A DNA stretch of 44,952 bases from Sphingobacteriales bacterium (GTDB lineage Bacteria; Bacteroidota; Bacteroidia; Sphingobacteriales; Sphingobacteriaceae), in assembly GCA_004292865.1 (NCBI GenBank), contig RDXP01000121.1:1-44952 (forward strand), in the 5' to 3' direction. Numbering within the stretch: the first letter of the stretch is position 1; each line of letters begins with the position of its first letter. Below are positions 27,190-35,689 of this stretch, piece after piece. The notes under the pieces are model-generated. The model worked only from the letters and a program-made list of their open reading frames with translations. It ran no database searches and had not been told where the DNA came from. A program made the translations under genes and the position numbers.

Positions 27190-28593
27190 TTAAAGGGTAA
27201 AACGGGTAATAATATCTAACATGGTTTGGTTATCTTTTAGCTGTGGCAGATACTCGAATAGCATAAAATATTTTTCGGGGTCGGCTTGCAAAGCAACCTG
27301 TAAATTAGCTAGCGCATCGTTATAATGCCCTTCGGCAAATAGGTAGGCTACCAAGCGGTAATACAAATCGGCCGATTCGGGGTTGTTTTTTATCCCTTCG
27401 GATATAATGCCTGTTGCTCCTTCTATATTATCCTGTTCGAACATTACCGACGAATAATCTAACCAGCCTTCTACATCTAATGGATTAAGTTCTACTACTT
27501 TTTCGTAGGCTTTTTCCGACTCGGGTAATTTTTCGAGTTTGTAATAGGTATCGGCCAAGGCAAACCAAAAATCGGGGTTATTATCTTCAATATTTAAGGC
27601 TTTTTTATAAAAATGGAGGGCTTCAAAATGGCGTTCTTCAAAATCTAAAGTTACGCCAATGCCGTACCAAGCATCGGCCATTTTGGGATCCATTTTTACT
27701 GCTTTTTTGTAATAAGAACGGGCTTCGTCCATTTTTTCTAATTTTTCGTAACACTCGCCCACGGCACAATAGGTATCGGCATTAGGCTGTTCGTACTCAA
27801 AAGTTTGCTTATATACTTCGATGGCCTCGGCATATTTATCTAACTGTACCAAGGCGTTCCCTTTATTAAAATAGGCCGATGCAAAGTTATCTTTTATCAA
27901 AATAGCATAATCATAAGCATCAATTGCTTTCTCAAAAAAGCACAGTTTATGGTAAGCGTTACCTAAGTTATACCAAGCTGCGTAAGAGTAAGGTTCGGTA
28001 TCAATATATTGCTCGTAAAACTTAATGCTTTCGTCTTGTTTTTCGAGTATATCGTAACAAAAAGCCAGTTCGTACAGGGCATCTTGGTTTTCCATATTTT
28101 TTTCGAGGCATAGTTTTAAGTAGGTAATTGCAGCATCGTAATCGCCCATGTTTTCGTGTACGTAGGCAATTTGCATCAATACCTCATCGGGGCTATCTGC
28201 TAGTTCCAATGCTTTTAACAAGTTTTCGAGGGCGTTTTCATGTTGCTCTAGGCTTTCATATACATTGCCACGTATCATAAAAATATCGGCTTCGGAGGGC
28301 TCAAGCAACTCGGCTTTTTCTAGTGCTGCAAATGCTTTGCTTAGCTCGTTAGTAAAAACGTATAGCTGTGCTTGTTTTACAAAAAATACGGCAGCGTAAG
28401 GATGCTGCGATACCGCATAATCAATTACTTGTAAGGCTTTTACAGGATCGTTTTTATCCATATAAAAATCAACAATGTTTTCAAAAGCCTGCGAATCAAA
28501 AAAATATTGATCCTTGTTTCTTATCATTTCCTCGTACCGTTCAACCGAAAGTTTAGGGTCTTCGTTAAAATCAAAATCAAATTCTTCTTCCAT
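27190..28593 (-). CDS. Tetratricopeptide-repeat protein
   Basis: A 467-residue soluble protein built almost entirely of TPR units (at least ten). Examples are AWYNLGNAYHKLCFFEKAID, FASAYFNKGNALVQLDKYAEA, ADAWYGIGVTLDFEERHFEA and PDFWFALADTYYKLEKLPES. The N-terminus is acidic (MEEEFDFDFNEDPKL) and there is no signal peptide, so it is likely a cytoplasmic scaffold. TPR proteins mediate protein-protein contact; the partner is unknown. The next gene on the same strand is comA, which may be cotranscribed. No enzyme domain is attached. Confidence 0.88.
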   Translation of the reverse strand: MEEEFDFDFNEDPKLSVERYEEMIRNKDQYFFDSQAFENIVDFYMDKNDPVKALQVIDYAVSQHPYAAVFFVKQAQLYVFTNELSKAFAALEKAELLEPSEADIFMIRGNVYESLEQHENALENLLKALELADSPDEVLMQIAYVHENMGDYDAAITYLKLCLEKNMENQDALYELAFCYDILEKQDESIKFYEQYIDTEPYSYAAWYNLGNAYHKLCFFEKAIDAYDYAILIKDNFASAYFNKGNALVQLDKYAEAIEVYKQTFEYEQPNADTYCAVGECYEKLEKMDEARSYYKKAVKMDPKMADAWYGIGVTLDFEERHFEALHFYKKALNIEDNNPDFWFALADTYYKLEKLPESEKAYEKVVELNPLDVEGWLDYSSVMFEQDNIEGATGIISEGIKNNPESADLYYRLVAYLFAEGHYNDALANLQVALQADPEKYFMLFEYLPQLKDNQTMLDIITRFTL

Positions 28594-28837
28594 AGTGTGT
28601 GTTTAAGAAACCGTGTAAAGCAGCAATTATTTTTTAAGGTTGTAGGATATTTTAAACTTCTTAAATTGTGTTAATTTAATTTTTTTTTGCCTTGCTTGCA
28701 TCTTTTTTTATCAACAACTAAACATATTTATTTTTAATATATTGGTTTATAGCAATATAAATAAGCTATTGTGCTAATAACATGTACCGTCTATCCTTTC
28801 TCATTATTTCTTAACTTTGGCAAAAATACAAATTATT

Positions 28838-28891
28838 ATGATAGTTGATACGCAATCGGTTTTAGATAATTTAAGTATTAGTACCTTATAG
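28838..28891 (+). pseudogene. Possible gene relic with its own promoter motif
   Basis: A -7 motif TAACTTTG (28812-28819) precedes an ATG that opens MIVDTQSVLDNLSISTL and stops. A one-base shift would continue as IGYNLALWRK to a stop at about 28921. This may be the two ends of a deleted gene or a small peptide gene. A 9-base inverted repeat AGGCTACAA/TTGTAGCCT spans 28891-28952. The rest of the 390-base gap is AT-rich and unremarkable. Confidence 0.25.
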
Positions 28892-28983
28892 GCTACAACC
28901 TTGCCCTGTGGCGTAAGTAATTAAATTTGATTTGTAAACCTTGTAGCCTTATTATTGTAACTATTAACAATAGCCCACATTTT

Positions 28984-30591
28984 ATGAACTTTAAAAACGC
29001 CATATCGTTAACCTTTTTTTTGCTGTGTAGCCAAATTATTTTTGCGCAAAGCGATACCACCTCCACGCCAAAAAACTGGCATACGCTAGATTTACAGGCC
29101 AATGGATATTTCGGCGTAAGCCTTGATAAAGCCTACCAACTTGTAAAAAACAAAAAATCTACACCCGTAATTGTGGCCGTTATTGATACCGGCATTGATA
29201 CGGCACAATTGGATTTAAAAAATATTTTATGGGTAAACCCCAAAGAAAAACCTGGCAACGGTATTGATGATGATAAAAATGGCTACATTGATGATGTACA
29301 TGGCTGGAATTTTTTAGGTGCCCGTAATGGTACGCCTATTATTAACGAAGCATCGGAAGAAATTAGGATGTACCCCATTTTGCAACAAAAATTTAGCATT
29401 GCTACAAACCAAAAATCAAACCCGAAGGAGTTTAAAAATTACACTAAATTAAAGGCATTAAGAGATACTACGATAAATCGAGCAAAAAAAGAAACAGAAA
29501 ATTTAAAACCATTTGCCAATGGATTATTAGCAAGTAGTTATTTTATTTACAGAGACTTAAAATTAGATACAGCCAAAGGCTTTGCACTAGCCGATATAGA
29601 AACGGCTACAGTTACAAACGATACAACACAAAGTGCAAAGGCTTTTTGGGTAAATGTTTTAAGCCGCGACCCAAGTGCTAACTCGCAAGCTGTGCTTAAA
29701 GAAATTAATGAATATTTAGAAAAACTCGAACGTGATATAAACCCCGACTTAAATATCCGAAAACGTATAATGGACGATGATTGGCAAAAAAACAAAAACA
29801 AATACTATGGAAACAATTTGCTTAAAGCCAGTAACGCATCGCATGGTACGGGCGTATCGGGCTTAATAGGTGCCAACCGAAACAATAGTTATGGCATACA
29901 AGGCATTGCCGATAATGTTAAAATTATGATGCTGAGGGCTGTACCCGATGGCGATGAGTATGATAAAGATATTGCCAATGCCATTATATATGCTGTAAAA
30001 AATGGAGCAAAAATTATTAATATGAGTTTTGGTAAAAAAATATCACCACAAAAAAAATGGGTAGATGCTGCTTTTAAATACGCTGCCAAAAAAAATGTAT
30101 TGCTGGTACAAGCCGCTGGAAACGAAGGCCAAAGCCTTGATAGTGTTGTAAAATATCCTAATGATACTTTTATAAATGGTTCGGCAAGTGATGCACCTAA
30201 TGTAATAAATGTAGGCGCATCGGCCGCTAATAACGATGAACACTTGGCCGCAAATTTTAGCAATTACAGTAAAACAGAAGTAGATGTATTTGCACCTGGC
30301 GAAAAAGTAACCTCTATAAATTTAGATAAAGAATTTTTAACCGCTAGTGGCACCAGCTTTGCCTCGCCCATTACGGCTGGTGTAGCGGCATTATTGCTAT
30401 CTTATTACCCTTATTTAAGTGCAATACAATTAAAACAGATAATATTAAAATCGTCGATAAAAATGCCTGGCTTAAAGGTTATAAAACCTGGTACAGCTAC
30501 CGATAAAGTTTTATTTAGCGATTTATCAAAAACTGGAGGAGTGGTAAATGCTTATGAGGCATTAAAAATGGCGGAGGAAACTCAAAAATAA
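28984..30591 (+). CDS. Exported S8 family serine peptidase (subtilase)
   Basis: A subtilisin-like protease, 535 residues from the ATG at 28984. The signal peptide is MNFKNAISLTFFLLCSQIIFAQ. The catalytic triad is complete: Asp68 in VIVAVIDTGID, His287 in NASHGTGVSGLIG and Ser458 in SGTSFASPITAGVAALL. The oxyanion Asn is in VQAAGNEG. Between Asp and His there is an insertion of more than 150 residues, rich in Lys and Asn, which is far longer than in classic subtilisins but common in Bacteroidota members. No C-terminal sorting domain is seen. An upstream in-frame TTG at 28927 lacks a signal-like start and is rejected. It ends only three bases from the convergent pseudogene. Confidence 0.92.
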   Translation: MNFKNAISLTFFLLCSQIIFAQSDTTSTPKNWHTLDLQANGYFGVSLDKAYQLVKNKKSTPVIVAVIDTGIDTAQLDLKNILWVNPKEKPGNGIDDDKNGYIDDVHGWNFLGARNGTPIINEASEEIRMYPILQQKFSIATNQKSNPKEFKNYTKLKALRDTTINRAKKETENLKPFANGLLASSYFIYRDLKLDTAKGFALADIETATVTNDTTQSAKAFWVNVLSRDPSANSQAVLKEINEYLEKLERDINPDLNIRKRIMDDDWQKNKNKYYGNNLLKASNASHGTGVSGLIGANRNNSYGIQGIADNVKIMMLRAVPDGDEYDKDIANAIIYAVKNGAKIINMSFGKKISPQKKWVDAAFKYAAKKNVLLVQAAGNEGQSLDSVVKYPNDTFINGSASDAPNVINVGASAANNDEHLAANFSNYSKTEVDVFAPGEKVTSINLDKEFLTASGTSFASPITAGVAALLLSYYPYLSAIQLKQIILKSSIKMPGLKVIKPGTATDKVLFSDLSKTGGVVNAYEALKMAEETQK

Positions 30592-30594
30592 AAC

Positions 30595-31246
30595 TTAAAA
30601 AATGTAGGCTATGTTTAGACCGCAACCACTTAATTTATACCTACCAAAATAAGGCTTCGAGCCGTAATTTACCATGGTATTAGTTACTGGGTCTAACTCC
30701 ATAAAATCTCGATAGTAGGCTCCCCTTACATTTTGTACCTGATTTTGTATCGAAACACCCAACAAATGCTTACTTATTTTGCTCGCAACAAACTGGTAAC
30801 CAAAATTTACACCTCATGATACATTACCGTGAGGTAAAGCATAATCCAAATTACCCAGCACATATAGCGTATTTACTTTTTTTTTAAAATAATTTATTTT
30901 AGGGTGCATACTTAATGGTATGGTTTTAATATGATAGCTAACACTTGTATTTTGGCTGTTAAAACCCAAACTAGTACCTAAATAATATCTACCACTAAAA
31001 TTACGACCGCAGCTTACATTAGAATGAAACCCAACGCCCTGTAATAATAGAATATTGGTTGCAAATAAACTTCCATAAATCGTTAGGTAAATCTTTATAA
31101 AACGATGTATGGCTTAAACCACGGGTTGTGGCACCAATTTCGGCTTTTTAAAACCCATTTTTTAAAACTTCGATATTACCGTTTTGCGTTTTTATACCTA
31201 ATGCTACAAAAGATAGTAAAACTGTGATTAAAAATTTATTTTTCAT
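30595..31246 (-). pseudogene. Decayed outer-membrane beta-barrel-like protein
   Basis: The minus strand starts MKNKFLITVLLSFVALGIKT, a signal peptide, two bases after the preceding gene's stop codon. It then hits a TAA at 31148-31150. Reading past it gives KAEIGATTRGLSHTSFYKD before a frame change near 31060-31110. The new frame reads GVGFHSNVSCGRNFSGRYYL and continues to a terminal GLNIAYIF-stop, with one more stop (TGA, 30814-30816, probably a former Trp in VSWGVNFGYQ). The alternating aromatic residues and terminal Phe resemble small outer-membrane barrels. At least two stops and one frameshift make this a pseudogene. It is the last member of the phase-variable lipoprotein operon. Confidence 0.8.
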
Positions 31247-31248
31247 AA

Positions 31249-31932
31249 TTAAAATATAAAACCTCCCGAAAAAAACAAGGTAGAACTTTTATTTGAGGGA
31301 ATAGTAAAATTTGTATTGTTGCTAAAGTTTGTAGTTGCTTTATCCCAATTGATGTAACTATAGGTTAGACCTAATCGGTAGCCAAATTTTTTCTCTGTTT
31401 TAAAAATGATGGTTATTTCGGGCTGTATTACAACATGGAATTTGCTTTGCGATGTTTTAATTTCCTCTAACTGGTTTTGAGTGTTAACTAAATTTGTAAA
31501 CATTCCTTTACCATATAGTTTTTGGTAATTTATACCCGCACCAAAGGTTAAAAATGTATTATCATCGGCATCAATACTAATTTTATATAGGGGTTTTACT
31601 TGTAGGGCTATGGAACTATTTTGTGCTTTAAATTCGGCAATTTGATTTTTTAAGTCTGGTTTTTCATAAAATTTATTTGTTACCGTACTTCTCACAACAT
31701 AATCAACCCCTATTTCGGTATAAAAATTTTCGGCAAAATTAACCGCATAGCCAACGTTAAAAATTATACCCGCGGTGGTATTATTGGGGTTTATATTATT
31801 TTGGTTGGATAAAACGCCTATATACTCCAATAAAGGCACTTTTAAATGGGTATAAAAATAGTTTTGCGCATAGCTATTACCAGTATGGGCAATACTAAAA
31901 AGTATTGCTAAATATATTTTTAAATATTTCAT
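31249..31932 (-). CDS. Outer-membrane beta-barrel-like protein
   Basis: No named family is recognised. From the ATG at 31932 it has 227 residues. The signal peptide MKYLKIYLAILFSIAHTGNSYA is followed by alternating strands rich in Tyr, Phe and Asn (LTFGAGINYQKLYGKGM, FGYRLGLTYSYINWD) and a C-terminal LFFSGGFIF ending in Phe. That pattern suits an 8-strand porin-like barrel. An upstream GTG at 31950 is not needed. It lies between the 187-residue-frame barrel gene and the pseudogene, with a two-base gap to the latter, and shares their operon. Confidence 0.75.
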   Translation of the reverse strand: MKYLKIYLAILFSIAHTGNSYAQNYFYTHLKVPLLEYIGVLSNQNNINPNNTTAGIIFNVGYAVNFAENFYTEIGVDYVVRSTVTNKFYEKPDLKNQIAEFKAQNSSIALQVKPLYKISIDADDNTFLTFGAGINYQKLYGKGMFTNLVNTQNQLEEIKTSQSKFHVVIQPEITIIFKTEKKFGYRLGLTYSYINWDKATTNFSNNTNFTIPSNKSSTLFFSGGFIF

Positions 31933-31981
31933 AAAGTTATATATAACCACGATTGTTGCTATCCATCGTGGCTATTTGTTT

Positions 31982-32521
31982 TTAAAAAAGAATACCAATA
32001 CCTAATGAAAATGATTGTAAAGAGGCTTTTTCATCTGTAAAAAAAATCTCCCTATAATTTTGGGTTTTGTAGGCTATCTCGGGCGTTAAGGCAATTTTTT
32101 TACCTATTTTTAGGTTATAGCCCAAGCCAGCTTCATACAATAAACCTCCTTTTAAAAAGCTATCAAACTCAATATTATATCCTATATTGGTAAATACAAA
32201 AGGTGTTTTTATTTGATTAAGAAAATAATAATGAATATTAGTAAACACAGGATAAAAGCTTACCGTAGGGTTTATATATGATGTAACTCCTATGCCTAAG
32301 CCTATAGCCAATTTAGGATTTATGTACCAGCCGTTTATGGTGGAAATTTCGGTTCCGTTACCACTTTTGTTTAACTGGGATGTCGAAATTGGTTCGGGGT
32401 TAGTTTTTGTTCTAATCAGAATACCAATTTTAGTTTTATTAAAAAAACCTTTCCTTGTAAAATCTTGTGAATATCCTAAAAAACAAGTGATTGTTAATAA
32501 TAATGTGATATATCGTTTCAT
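31982..32521 (-). CDS. Small outer-membrane beta-barrel-like protein
   Basis: 179 residues from the ATG at 32521. The signal peptide is MKRYITLLLTITCFLGYSQ. The rest has repeated glycine/aromatic strands (WYINPKLAIGLGIGVTSY, PFVFTNIGYNIEF, GGLLYEAGLGYNLKIG) and the end QSFSLGIGILF with C-terminal Phe, as in outer-membrane barrels. It is similar in plan to its downstream neighbour, though not obviously a copy. A longer frame from 32545 overlaps the upstream lipoprotein gene and is not preferred. It starts ten bases after the lipoprotein gene ends. Confidence 0.75.
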   Translation of the reverse strand: MKRYITLLLTITCFLGYSQDFTRKGFFNKTKIGILIRTKTNPEPISTSQLNKSGNGTEISTINGWYINPKLAIGLGIGVTSYINPTVSFYPVFTNIHYYFLNQIKTPFVFTNIGYNIEFDSFLKGGLLYEAGLGYNLKIGKKIALTPEIAYKTQNYREIFFTDEKASLQSFSLGIGILF

Positions 32522-32531
32522 AGCTGTATTT

Positions 32532-33968
32532 TTATTGATTAACAATTCTTATCCCTCTCCATTCTGAACCATATTTAGCTAACCCAAAAACAGAAGCCTT
32601 ATTTAAAGTAAATTTCAAAGGGGCGTAACCTAATTTTATATCACTAAAATCGCTAGTTAATTTAATGCCTACTGCCCAATCTAATCTTTTAGATGCTCTA
32701 GATTGGTTATAAACAATAATTTCGTCTCTTTCTTGAATAATCGAAATACTCTTTTTAGTAAAATCGTTCCATACTTTAAAGGCATAGTTTACATCTTGCT
32801 TTTTGGGATATAACCCAAGTGAAGGATTTTTTGCAAAATCATATATTTGCTTTATACTTTTTTGAAGCATTTCGTTTTTTTCAAACTTATAATTGTATCC
32901 TAATAGGTCAACTTCTACATATTGTTTAGTTATTTTGGGTAAATCCAATGGTGTAAATTTTTGGGAACTATAAGGTGCATTTATAAGTGGAGCACCTGGT
33001 AGTTCTCCTGCATAATATTCGAGAGCGTCCCAACCTAATCTTATTTCGCTTGCATCGGTACTAGACCAACCTATCCAATTCTTTTTTTGCATAGTAACAT
33101 TTATACCTATTGCAGAATAAACACCCCACGTGGCATTATAAAAGTTTACCCTAACTCTATTGTTAGACCCAAAACCTTGGGTGTGTACCTCTTCTCTCCC
33201 CCTTAGGCTTTGAAAAAATTTACCTGCCCAAGTTTTTGCGCCAAACTGTACTGTAGGTAAGCTTTCGTAAATCCAATCATCGGAACCAGTACCCATAATT
33301 TTCTTGGATAGAGACTTTTTACTTTGCTGTATTTTTGAATCTGTTTTTGATGAACTTAAATTTTGGCTTTTAAATTCATCATTTATCAAATCAGGTTTTG
33401 CTCTGTTATAGGTATCTAAAAGCATTATACCATCTTCTATTTTATAAAAATCATCATTAGTATTATTCTTATAAAATGAATGGGCTGTAAGATTTTGATT
33501 TTCGACAAAAGGGTTAGCCAAAAGTATAGCATTTACCCTATCAAGTTTTTCGGGTTTAAAAATAAACGTTCCGTAAGGTGTAATCTTATATATTACACCC
33601 TCAACTTTAATCTCTAGCTTATCGTTAATCACAGAGGCAAAAAATGGGTCTGGTACAAGATCTTCAAAAGGCTTTACTTTTGTTGTGTCTTCCTTAGTTT
33701 CATTAGACTCAGTCCCCATAGGTACAATTAGTCTAGTAGCATTTAGATTTTTTTGTTTGGTGTAGAGTGAAATGAATTTAGGCGCATTAAGTATGGTTTC
33801 TATTTTTTGGGGCAATCCAAGTTCAGTACTTTCTGAAATTTGCGACATAACATTTTGGAAATCATTTGTCGTTCTAAAACTTAACATTCCAGTATTATCC
33901 AATGTAACTGGTGTTGGCAAATTTTCATCCAAAACATTTTTCTTACAAGATGAAACCGTAATGACCAA
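32532..33968 (-). CDS. Surface lipoprotein, frame-interrupted by 10-bp repeats (OFF state)
   Basis: No family is recognised for this 478-codon frame. It begins at a lone TTG (33968) in the middle of a signal sequence: the frame upstream reads TVIVLVSFLVITVSSCKKN, a typical lipoprotein h-region and lipobox with Cys at codon 8 of the TTG frame. No ATG or GTG in this frame lies upstream before the stop at 34089-34091. The real ATG is at 34081 in another frame, separated by seven ten-base repeats plus an 11-base one. The 113-base distance leaves the frame off by two; one added or two lost units would join them. The mature part is Lys/Asn-rich with no known domain. It is likely a surface-exposed protein whose expression switches on and off. 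The promoter is at 34122-34153 and two barrel genes follow. Confidence 0.8.
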   Translation of the reverse strand: MVITVSSCKKNVLDENLPTPVTLDNTGMLSFRTTNDFQNVMSQISESTELGLPQKIETILNAPKFISLYTKQKNLNATRLIVPMGTESNETKEDTTKVKPFEDLVPDPFFASVINDKLEIKVEGVIYKITPYGTFIFKPEKLDRVNAILLANPFVENQNLTAHSFYKNNTNDDFYKIEDGIMLLDTYNRAKPDLINDEFKSQNLSSSKTDSKIQQSKKSLSKKIMGTGSDDWIYESLPTVQFGAKTWAGKFFQSLRGREEVHTQGFGSNNRVRVNFYNATWGVYSAIGINVTMQKKNWIGWSSTDASEIRLGWDALEYYAGELPGAPLINAPYSSQKFTPLDLPKITKQYVEVDLLGYNYKFEKNEMLQKSIKQIYDFAKNPSLGLYPKKQDVNYAFKVWNDFTKKSISIIQERDEIIVYNQSRASKRLDWAVGIKLTSDFSDIKLGYAPLKFTLNKASVFGLAKYGSEWRGIRIVNQ

Positions 33969-33985
33969 AAAACTTACTAAAACTA

Positions 33986-34081
33986 TTACAGTATTTGTGA
34001 GTATTTGTGAGTGTTTGTGAGTGTTTGTGAGTGTTTGTGAGTGTTTGTGAGTGTTTGTGAGTGTTTTGTGAGTGTTTTCAT
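33986..34081 (-). CDS. Short leader frame (current product of the switched-off start codon)
   Basis: From the ATG at 34081 the present frame gives MKTLTKHSQTLTNTHKHSQT and continues through the repeats to a TAA after 31 codons. The repeat unit reads SQTLTNTHKH per 30 bases. This product is probably a non-functional truncated peptide; the same ATG would start the lipoprotein in another repeat state. Confidence 0.55.
   Translation of the reverse strand: MKTLTKHSQTLTNTHKHSQTLTNTHKYSQIL
33991..34071 (-). repeat. Ten-base tandem repeat, candidate phase-variation tract
   Basis: On the plus strand: two GTATTTGTGA units (33991-34010), five exact GTGTTTGTGA units (34011-34060) and an 11-base GTGTTTTGTGA (34061-34071), then GTGTTTTCAT containing the start codon. 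No stop codon occurs in any of the three minus-strand frames of the unit. Confidence 0.95.
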
Positions 34082-34121
34082 AAAAATTTTAGGTTAAATT
34101 AAATAATTTATTAATTAGGTG

Positions 34122-34153
34122 TAAATGTAATTTATGTACTTTTTAAATACAAA
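34122..34153 (-). promoter_or_regulatory. Putative promoter of the repeat-controlled lipoprotein operon
   Basis: Minus strand: TTTG (34150-34153), 20 bases, then TACATTTA (34122-34129), one base off TAnnTTTG, 41 bases before the ATG. The rest of the 319-base gap to 34400 holds only short broken frames (see rejected items). Confidence 0.55.
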
Positions 34154-34400
34154 TTTATTTTTACACAATAGGTGTTTAAACATCTTATTTATATGGCTTT
34201 AGTTTTTAGCCAGGCCCGTTCATCTACCATTTTAAAGCCCTGAATAGAGGATTAAATTCAATAACGCTATAATGTGTAGGTTTTGTGCTAAAGTGTTTAC
34301 ATCATCCACCATAGCATGTAATAAAGGTATGCCGTTTTTTTAACAGTGGTAGCCAAATATTATGTTTTTTGATTGATTTTGGATTGATTTTTTTGATAGT

Positions 34401-35600
34401 CTATAAATTTTGTGCAATTACATAACCACTAGCCCAAGCCCATTGAAAATTATAGCCGCCCAGCCAGCCAGTTACATCCACACACTCGCCTCCAAAATAT
34501 AGGCCTTTAACTTTTTTTGTTTCTAATGTTTTAGACGATAGCTCATTGGTACACACGCCGCCCCGCATTACCTCGGCTTTATCGTAGCCTTTATTGCCTG
34601 CTGGTGTAACTGTAAATTGGTGTATAAAATTATGGATAGCCTCCATATCGGCATTGCTTAACGAAGCTAAGTTTTTTTGGATAGGTAAAATCCCCGTAAG
34701 GGCATCTACAAATTTTCGGGTATAAAACAAGGTAAGGTAATTTGATAATAGCTTTTTACCGTTTGTTTTTCTTTCTTCTTCAATCAATATTTTTATTTGC
34801 TGCTTGGGCAAAAGGTTGATGGTAAATGTTTCGCCGGGTTGTAGGTACGATGATATTTGCAATATAGCTGGCCCACTTAATCCCCAATGGGTAAACAAAA
34901 TGTTTTCTTCGAAACTTATTTTACCATTGCTTACTTGCGCAAAAACCGAGTTGCCCGATAGGTGGGCGTACCAATCCAATGCCTTGCCTGTAATGGTAAG
35001 CGGCACCAGTGCGGGGGCGGTATGGGTAATGGCTAACCCAAATTGTTTAGCTATTTTTAAACCAAAATCGCTAGCTCCCATTTTGGCAATAGGCAAGCCT
35101 CCGCTGGCTATTACTACGTTATTGGTTTGTATTACAGTATTTTGCCCATTGGCGTGGTAGTTTACGTTAAAAATATCTTGCGTTTTGTTTATCCCCGTAA
35201 GGGTAGAATTTAGTACTATGGTTTGTTGCAATTGCTGGCATAAATCAATAAAAACTTGTACAATATCTTTGGCGGTATTGCTGGTGGGAAAAAGCTGGCC
35301 TAGCGTTTTCTCTTGCCCTATAATGCCGTAGGTTTCAAAAAATTGTACGCTATCGTTCACCGTCCAGGCGGCCAAAGCCGATTTTATAAAATGCGGGTTT
35401 TCGGAAATAAAGTTTTCGCTACCGCAATGCAGGTTGGTATAATTACACCTGCCACCACCCGAAATTAAAATTTTGGCCCCCACTTTATCGTTTTTTTCGA
35501 TAAGCAAAACACGCTTACCCAAAAAACCCGCCTGCACAGCACACATTAATCCGCAAGCACCCGCTCCTATAATTACGGCATCGTAATCTAAATTATCCAT
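34401..35600 (-). CDS. HI0933-family FAD-dependent oxidoreductase
   Basis: A flavoprotein of the HI0933/YhiN/BaiN family, 399 residues. The FAD-binding motif is AVIIGAGACGLMCAVQAG (about 9-26), followed by VLLIEKNDKVGAKILISGGG and RCNYTN. The C-terminal part has the second dinucleotide contact GLYFGGECVDVTGWLGGYN and FQWAWASGYVIA. Length and motif order are normal. Substrates are not known for most members. It stands alone between the lipoprotein operon and the divergent purK, 89 bases away. Confidence 0.9.
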   Translation of the reverse strand: MDNLDYDAVIIGAGACGLMCAVQAGFLGKRVLLIEKNDKVGAKILISGGGRCNYTNLHCGSENFISENPHFIKSALAAWTVNDSVQFFETYGIIGQEKTLGQLFPTSNTAKDIVQVFIDLCQQLQQTIVLNSTLTGINKTQDIFNVNYHANGQNTVIQTNNVVIASGGLPIAKMGASDFGLKIAKQFGLAITHTAPALVPLTITGKALDWYAHLSGNSVFAQVSNGKISFEENILFTHWGLSGPAILQISSYLQPGETFTINLLPKQQIKILIEEERKTNGKKLLSNYLTLFYTRKFVDALTGILPIQKNLASLSNADMEAIHNFIHQFTVTPAGNKGYDKAEVMRGGVCTNELSSKTLETKKVKGLYFGGECVDVTGWLGGYNFQWAWASGYVIAQNL

Positions 35601-35689
35601 GCTTCAAAAATGAGATTTAATTTAAAATATACCGCAATAAAAAACAATTTCATATTTTAGGTAAGATAAAGTATTTTTAGCCTCATAAA

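Noticed and set aside
28927-28983. TTG start extending the subtilase
   Set aside because: The extension destroys the clear signal peptide that begins at 28984.
34190-34350. Broken minus-strand frames such as GIPLLHAMVDDVNTLAQNL and NPLFRALKW upstream of the lipoprotein promoter
   Set aside because: The frames are short, each ends in a stop, and no family is recognised. They may be a gene relic but cannot be supported.
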